From contig JBLGAR010000002.1 of assembly GCA_047612385.1 (NCBI GenBank), forward strand, positions 1 to 64,000: a stretch of DNA of 64,000 bases, read 5' to 3'. The notes under the pieces are model-generated. The model did not search any database, was not told where the DNA came from, and was given only the letters and a program-made list of their open reading frames with translations. The stretch comes from JBALVT01 sp047612385 (GTDB lineage Bacteria > Pseudomonadota > Gammaproteobacteria > Pseudomonadales > Halieaceae). Both the position numbers and the translations under genes were made by a program. Below are positions 60,555 to 64,000 of the stretch, in pieces (positions within the stretch are counted from its first letter, which is position 1; every line of letters starts with the position of its first letter).

Positions 60555-62171
60555 TTATCGCTTCACCTCGAAACTCGTCAGCTTTCTATCCCAGGTCGCT
60601 TCGGTCACCCCGATTTCTCGCAATTTGAATTTCTGAACCTTGTTAGTCGGCGTGTACGGCAAGTTTTCTACAAATTCCATATAGCGGGGCACGAAGTAGT
60701 GGGGCGCATTGGCATTAATGAATTCGCACAGAGATTCGTGGGACTGCTCAGCACCTGCACGCAAAACAATATTGATCTTTACCTCGTGCTCACTCTCCAC
60801 CTCTTCAGACACAATGCCAAATACCGCTACATCAGCAACATCTGGATGGCGGCGTACTACGCTCTCCACCTCGAGGGTAGATATATTTCTTCCCGCATAG
60901 CGCAGGGCGTCTTTCTTCCTATCGACAAAAAAGTAGGCCCCGGTTTGCGGATCCTGCTTCGCCATATCTCCGGTCAGGTACCATCCGTCGCGATAGCCCA
61001 GCTCGGTGGCCTCGGGGTTATTAAAATATCCGTTGAACAAAACGTAGGGGGCAAGCGGCTTAATACAAATTTCGCCCGGGTCCCCAACCTTGACCTCCTG
61101 GCCGTCGTCATCGCGCAGAGAAATTTTAGTGTCAGCAATTGGAAAACCCAGGGAGTAAACGGGAACATCCTCGCGGTTTTCAAGTTGAGTCATAACTAAT
61201 TGGCATTCACTTTGACCGAGCCCGGTTCGCAGCAGTTTAACATTGAAGCGCTGCTCAAATTTGCCCCACAAATCCGGTGGCATCGGCACTATCTGAGCAA
61301 CCCTAAGAGGCGTTTTAGCATCGTCTTCTCGCGCTGGAGCATTGGCCAGAAAAACGCCCATGGCGCCAATTGCAAATGTCTGCGTTGCCTTAAAGTGCTC
61401 CACACGTTCCCAGAAGTCAGTGACCGAAAATTTCGCCTCTATGACGCAGGGAATGCCCTCTATCAGGGCGCGAAAAATGCTGGTGATCCATGCGGCCGTA
61501 TTAAACAAAGGCAAAACACAGTAAATAATATCCCCTTCGCGAGAGTCGTATTGAACACTGCAACCTTCGACAATTGCGCGCACCCAGACATTGTAGCTCT
61601 GCATGACACCCTTGGATTTTCCGGTAGTACCGGAGGTCCACAATATGGCGCAGGTGTCCCCGTAGTCCAATTCCCCGTCGTCGAGTTCAACAGGTTCACT
61701 GGCAGCCAGGTCGCTGTAAAGAACAGCATCTGACAACTGCGATGCCTGCCCATCATCAATCAGTATCTTGCGGGCAATGGCAAGCTTCGGCGCTATTTCG
61801 ACAATCCGTGCTTGGTACTGAGCGTCAGTCACCAACGCCTCACATTCGCTTCTTTGCAGGGTATCGAGCAGCCATTCGCCCTTGTAGTCGGTGCAAATCG
61901 GAATCCAGATAGCGCCCAGTTTGTTGATAGCCAGAGCGAGTAAAACCATCTCCACCCGATTGCCCATCAGCAATGCTACCCGGTCGCCTTTCTTCAAATC
62001 CAGCTTTAAAAAACCGGCTGCGAGACGAGAGGTGATCTGCTCTGCCTGATCGAAGGTAATACTGACAGCATCAGTTATTAGAAACTGAGTGTCTGGACTC
62101 TTTTGAGCTTGCCGAGAGAGCATCTTTGAAAAAATTCGGTCGCTAGTGTCGTGTAGATCCAGTTTATTCAC
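60555..62171 (-). CDS. AMP-binding acyl-CoA ligase
   Basis: ANL superfamily ligase of 538 residues that activates a carboxylic acid to its CoA thioester via an acyl-AMP. P-loop WTSGTTGKSKG, GLGQSEC (A5 region), GWYLTGDMAKQD (A7) and the hinge DRKKDALRYAGRNIS (A8) with the C-terminal catalytic Lys region NKVQKFKLRE. Closest in feel to medium-chain or carnitine-type CoA ligases (CaiC-like); the substrate is unknown. It could activate an acid released by the BVMO/esterase steps. Upstream lies a dyad shared with the oxygenase island. Confidence 0.9.
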   Translation of the reverse strand: MNKLDLHDTSDRIFSKMLSRQAQKSPDTQFLITDAVSITFDQAEQITSRLAAGFLKLDLKKGDRVALLMGNRVEMVLLALAINKLGAIWIPICTDYKGEWLLDTLQRSECEALVTDAQYQARIVEIAPKLAIARKILIDDGQASQLSDAVLYSDLAASEPVELDDGELDYGDTCAILWTSGTTGKSKGVMQSYNVWVRAIVEGCSVQYDSREGDIIYCVLPLFNTAAWITSIFRALIEGIPCVIEAKFSVTDFWERVEHFKATQTFAIGAMGVFLANAPAREDDAKTPLRVAQIVPMPPDLWGKFEQRFNVKLLRTGLGQSECQLVMTQLENREDVPVYSLGFPIADTKISLRDDDGQEVKVGDPGEICIKPLAPYVLFNGYFNNPEATELGYRDGWYLTGDMAKQDPQTGAYFFVDRKKDALRYAGRNISTLEVESVVRRHPDVADVAVFGIVSEEVESEHEVKINIVLRAGAEQSHESLCEFINANAPHYFVPRYMEFVENLPYTPTNKVQKFKLREIGVTEATWDRKLTSFEVKR

Positions 62172-62213
62172 GATATGGACGTCCTGTATTCTGTAATGGT
62201 GCCGCTTAGATTC

Positions 62214-62240
62214 TTAAACTTTGCGTTACAGACAGTTTAA
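62214..62240. promoter_or_regulatory. Inverted repeat upstream of the acyl-CoA ligase
   Basis: TTAAACT (62214-62220) and AGTTTAA (62234-62240) form a perfect 7-bp dyad with a 13-nt spacer, 43 nt before the ligase start. The same half-site appears at 48591 and 54066 in the oxygenase island. Confidence 0.4.
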
Positions 62241-62347
62241 CCCGCAAGGATAGACAAGCTGAAACTTTGGACAGCGAAATGTTAAACCGCAGCAATAAAG
62301 ATCTTCGGACGGAGTCACTAGACCAGGTGGTCACAGACGGGGCAGGT

Positions 62348-62481
62348 TGAACTTCCCCCGGTTTAATGGGCACTCAATAGGACGTTACTATCTCGCTACT
62401 ATGGCCTTGAAGGAGTGTTCGATGAGCAGACAAACATCAAAGACATACACCGGGGAATGCAAACTTGAAGTCCACTATTGA
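62348..62481 (+). mobile_element. IS3-family left-end remnant with start of orfA
   Basis: TGAACTTCCCCC followed by GGTTTAATGGGCA resembles an IS3-group terminal repeat. After about 60 nt comes AAGGAG, 6 nt, and an ATG (62422) opening a 19-codon frame whose start SKTYTGECKLE resembles the SKRYTEEFK-type N-terminus of IS3 OrfA transposases. The frame stops at 62481, and no further transposase or right end is seen, so only a fragment remains. Confidence 0.5.
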
Positions 62482-62509
62482 AGACCTCATCTATACACCG
62501 AAAACAGCA

Positions 62510-64000
62510 TTAATCGTAATTATCGACTTCTGACTGGGTGTCCTCGATGGCTTCCTGATCAGTATCTTCACGCACATCCCCAGGAGCCACATCTGCAGTT
62601 TCATTGGTGGGCATTACGGTTTCTTGGTTGCTATCAGCTACTACATTTACAAGTCTCGAATTGTCATCGGGGCTGAGCGTGGACTCCAAGTCACCATCCG
62701 TATTGACACCGCTGAAGTCATTGAGCGCATCTTCCTCGGAACCAACAATACTTTCAGGGTCAGGAATAAGAGCCTCTGAAGCTTTGATGCCGATATGGAA
62801 GGCGGCGAATCCGGGCAGAACCACTTGGTTTACAGCCATGCCAATCACTTGGCCATCGTGCGCGGCCACGATTTCGTTTCGAATGTTGGTGATAGGATCA
62901 GTAACCACTCCTAGCAGATCGCCAGTGCGGACGTTATCCCCCAGCTCCACTTTTCGAAACAGGATACCTCCGAGGTCAGCCCTGACCCAAGTGGAGTTGT
63001 AATACACAGGCTCGGGATCTCCCCACCTACTCCGCTTTTTCAACATACCCAATTTGTGCATCAGGGTCCTAATACCTTTAACACCGTGCTCAACAGCGTC
63101 CTCCTGCAGGCGCATGGACTCGCCGGCTTCCAGAGTCACGGCGGGGATTCCTGCATCGACGGCAGCGCGGCGCAAGGTGCCAATGCCACCGCTACTTTGC
63201 AGCACTACGGTAGAACCAAACCCCTGTGTCAGCGCAACGACGGCGGGCTTGGTAATATCCGCTCTGAGCTGCGGCAGGTTAGTACGGTGAAACGACCCGG
63301 TGTGCAAATCGACCAGCGCATCACAGTGACTGATTACTTCGGTGAAAAAAGAGTAGGCAATCCTAGATGCAGAGCTACCATTGGGATTACCTGGGAAAGC
63401 GCGATTGAGATCACGTCGATCCGTGAGATACCGAGAGGTCCGCCGAAAACCTTCAAGGTTAACAATGGGGACACCAATAACGCTACCGGCCAAACTTTCC
63501 GCCTCTAGCTTGTAAAGCACTCGCCTGACGATCTCAATCCCGTTTAATTCATCGCCGTGGAGCGCAGCGGTGAGACAAAGCACTGGTCCAGGTTTGGAAC
63601 CATTGACGATGAGAATGGGAGTGGGACTGGAGATACCCTCAAGGGATTGGCTTGGAGTCCAGGAAAGTCGCGTAGCGGTGGCAGGTGGAACCTCGGTACC
63701 GAGTATGATCATCGGAACTGCTGGTGTCTTCTCCTGTGCTATAGCCGAGTTGCTTCGCTCGACAGGGACCTCGTTGTCGACCGTGGGTGATGGCTTATCC
63801 ACCGGAACCTGAGCTCTCTCCGCGGCTTCGAGATCGATAACGGGATCGTCCAACTCCACTTTCTTTGCCTTGGGCAGAGATTTCTCTTCGAGGACGTGTT
63901 CGAGAGCGTCGGTGCCTTCCGAATTAGTCGAAACAACATCGGTGCCTGGGTTCAACACATTAGTTGCAGCACTTTCGGCAAACGCCTGAGGCACTGAACC
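62510..64000 (-). CDS. Succinylglutamate desuccinylase/aspartoacylase family protein (5' end outside window)
   Basis: M14-type zinc hydrolase fold: HGDELNG (zinc His and Glu), DLHTGSFHRTNLP (third zinc ligand), TLEAGES (catalytic Glu) and the C-terminal GDLLGVVTDP beta domain. The catalytic core is flanked by an acidic low-complexity N-terminal region (about 1-95) and an acidic tail of about 70 residues. A GTG near 63994 gives 494 residues, but the frame stays open to the edge and the residues there (VPQAFAES) look like the end of a signal peptide, so the true start is probably outside. Confidence 0.85.
   Translation of the reverse strand, partial: GSVPQAFAESAATNVLNPGTDVVSTNSEGTDALEHVLEEKSLPKAKKVELDDPVIDLEAAERAQVPVDKPSPTVDNEVPVERSNSAIAQEKTPAVPMIILGTEVPPATATRLSWTPSQSLEGISSPTPILIVNGSKPGPVLCLTAALHGDELNGIEIVRRVLYKLEAESLAGSVIGVPIVNLEGFRRTSRYLTDRRDLNRAFPGNPNGSSASRIAYSFFTEVISHCDALVDLHTGSFHRTNLPQLRADITKPAVVALTQGFGSTVVLQSSGGIGTLRRAAVDAGIPAVTLEAGESMRLQEDAVEHGVKGIRTLMHKLGMLKKRSRWGDPEPVYYNSTWVRADLGGILFRKVELGDNVRTGDLLGVVTDPITNIRNEIVAAHDGQVIGMAVNQVVLPGFAAFHIGIKASEALIPDPESIVGSEEDALNDFSGVNTDGDLESTLSPDDNSRLVNVVADSNQETVMPTNETADVAPGDVREDTDQEAIEDTQSEVDNYD

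Noticed and set aside
60438..61199. 253-codon plus-strand frame
   Set aside because: Almost entirely antisense to the acyl-CoA ligase; only its first codons touch the prsT pseudogene.
1..64000. CRISPR arrays, prophage, toxin-antitoxin or restriction systems
   Set aside because: No regularly spaced direct repeats, cas genes, phage structural genes, methylase or small toxin-antitoxin pair could be seen on either strand.

Overview
This window (about 50-53% GC by eye) looks like the chromosome of a free-living, probably marine gammaproteobacterium. The order truD-ispF-ispD-ftsB-eno-kdsA-pyrG-tilS-accA is a classic gammaproteobacterial housekeeping block. HexR-type control of sugar catabolism, an oxaloacetate decarboxylase Na+ pump, UMF1/POT transporters and paired Baeyer-Villiger monooxygenases fit a Cellvibrionales/Halieaceae-like heterotroph. 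That placement is inference; no rRNA or tRNA gene was found.

Layout. 1-8953 (minus strand): housekeeping block for isoprenoid (ispD, ispF), cell-division (ftsB), glycolysis (eno), Kdo (kdsA), CTP (pyrG), tRNA modification (truD, tilS) and fatty-acid (accA) functions, with many GTG/TTG starts. 9064-12491 (minus): oadGAB sodium pump. 12652-13629: dusC, followed by a nested imperfect palindrome. 13788-19956 (minus): four-gene peptide ABC importer. 20410-26038: POT peptide symporter, M1 aminopeptidase lipoprotein and a saccharopine-dehydrogenase-like protein. 26137-29496: an unrecognised 1119-residue coiled-coil/beta-propeller membrane protein. 29649-32572: lutABC lactate oxidation. 32576-38552 (minus): YSC84 protein, ppc, a true GAPDH, a GAPDH paralogue without the catalytic cysteine, and eda. 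Divergent hexR follows at 38804-39646, with two recognisable HexR boxes between eda and hexR.

39662-45270 holds mostly membrane and housekeeping accessories: a Gate-domain protein, a GDPD, UMF1 and YcaD-like MFS proteins and a VOC protein. 45468-48256 is a TlpA / DUF4266 / DUF3570 / ApbE cluster, probably an exported redox system. 48271-56343 is a catabolic island with an ABM monooxygenase, two Baeyer-Villiger monooxygenases, a CE1/PHB-depolymerase-like esterase, a carotenoid oxygenase and an SDR. An acyl-CoA ligase at 60555-62171 shares a promoter dyad motif with it. 57366-59851 is a rubrerythrin / CCG Fe-S protein / DUF3501 stress cluster. Between this cluster and the ligase lies a decayed PrsT-like TPR pseudogene, and after the ligase an IS3-like left-end remnant. 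The right edge has an aspartoacylase-family protein that runs off the window.

The most unusual items are the tandem GAPDH pair with a Cys-to-Gly active site, the 1119-residue protein, the exported flavin/thioredoxin cluster and the oxygenase island. No CRISPR array, prophage, integron integrase or classical defence system was seen.
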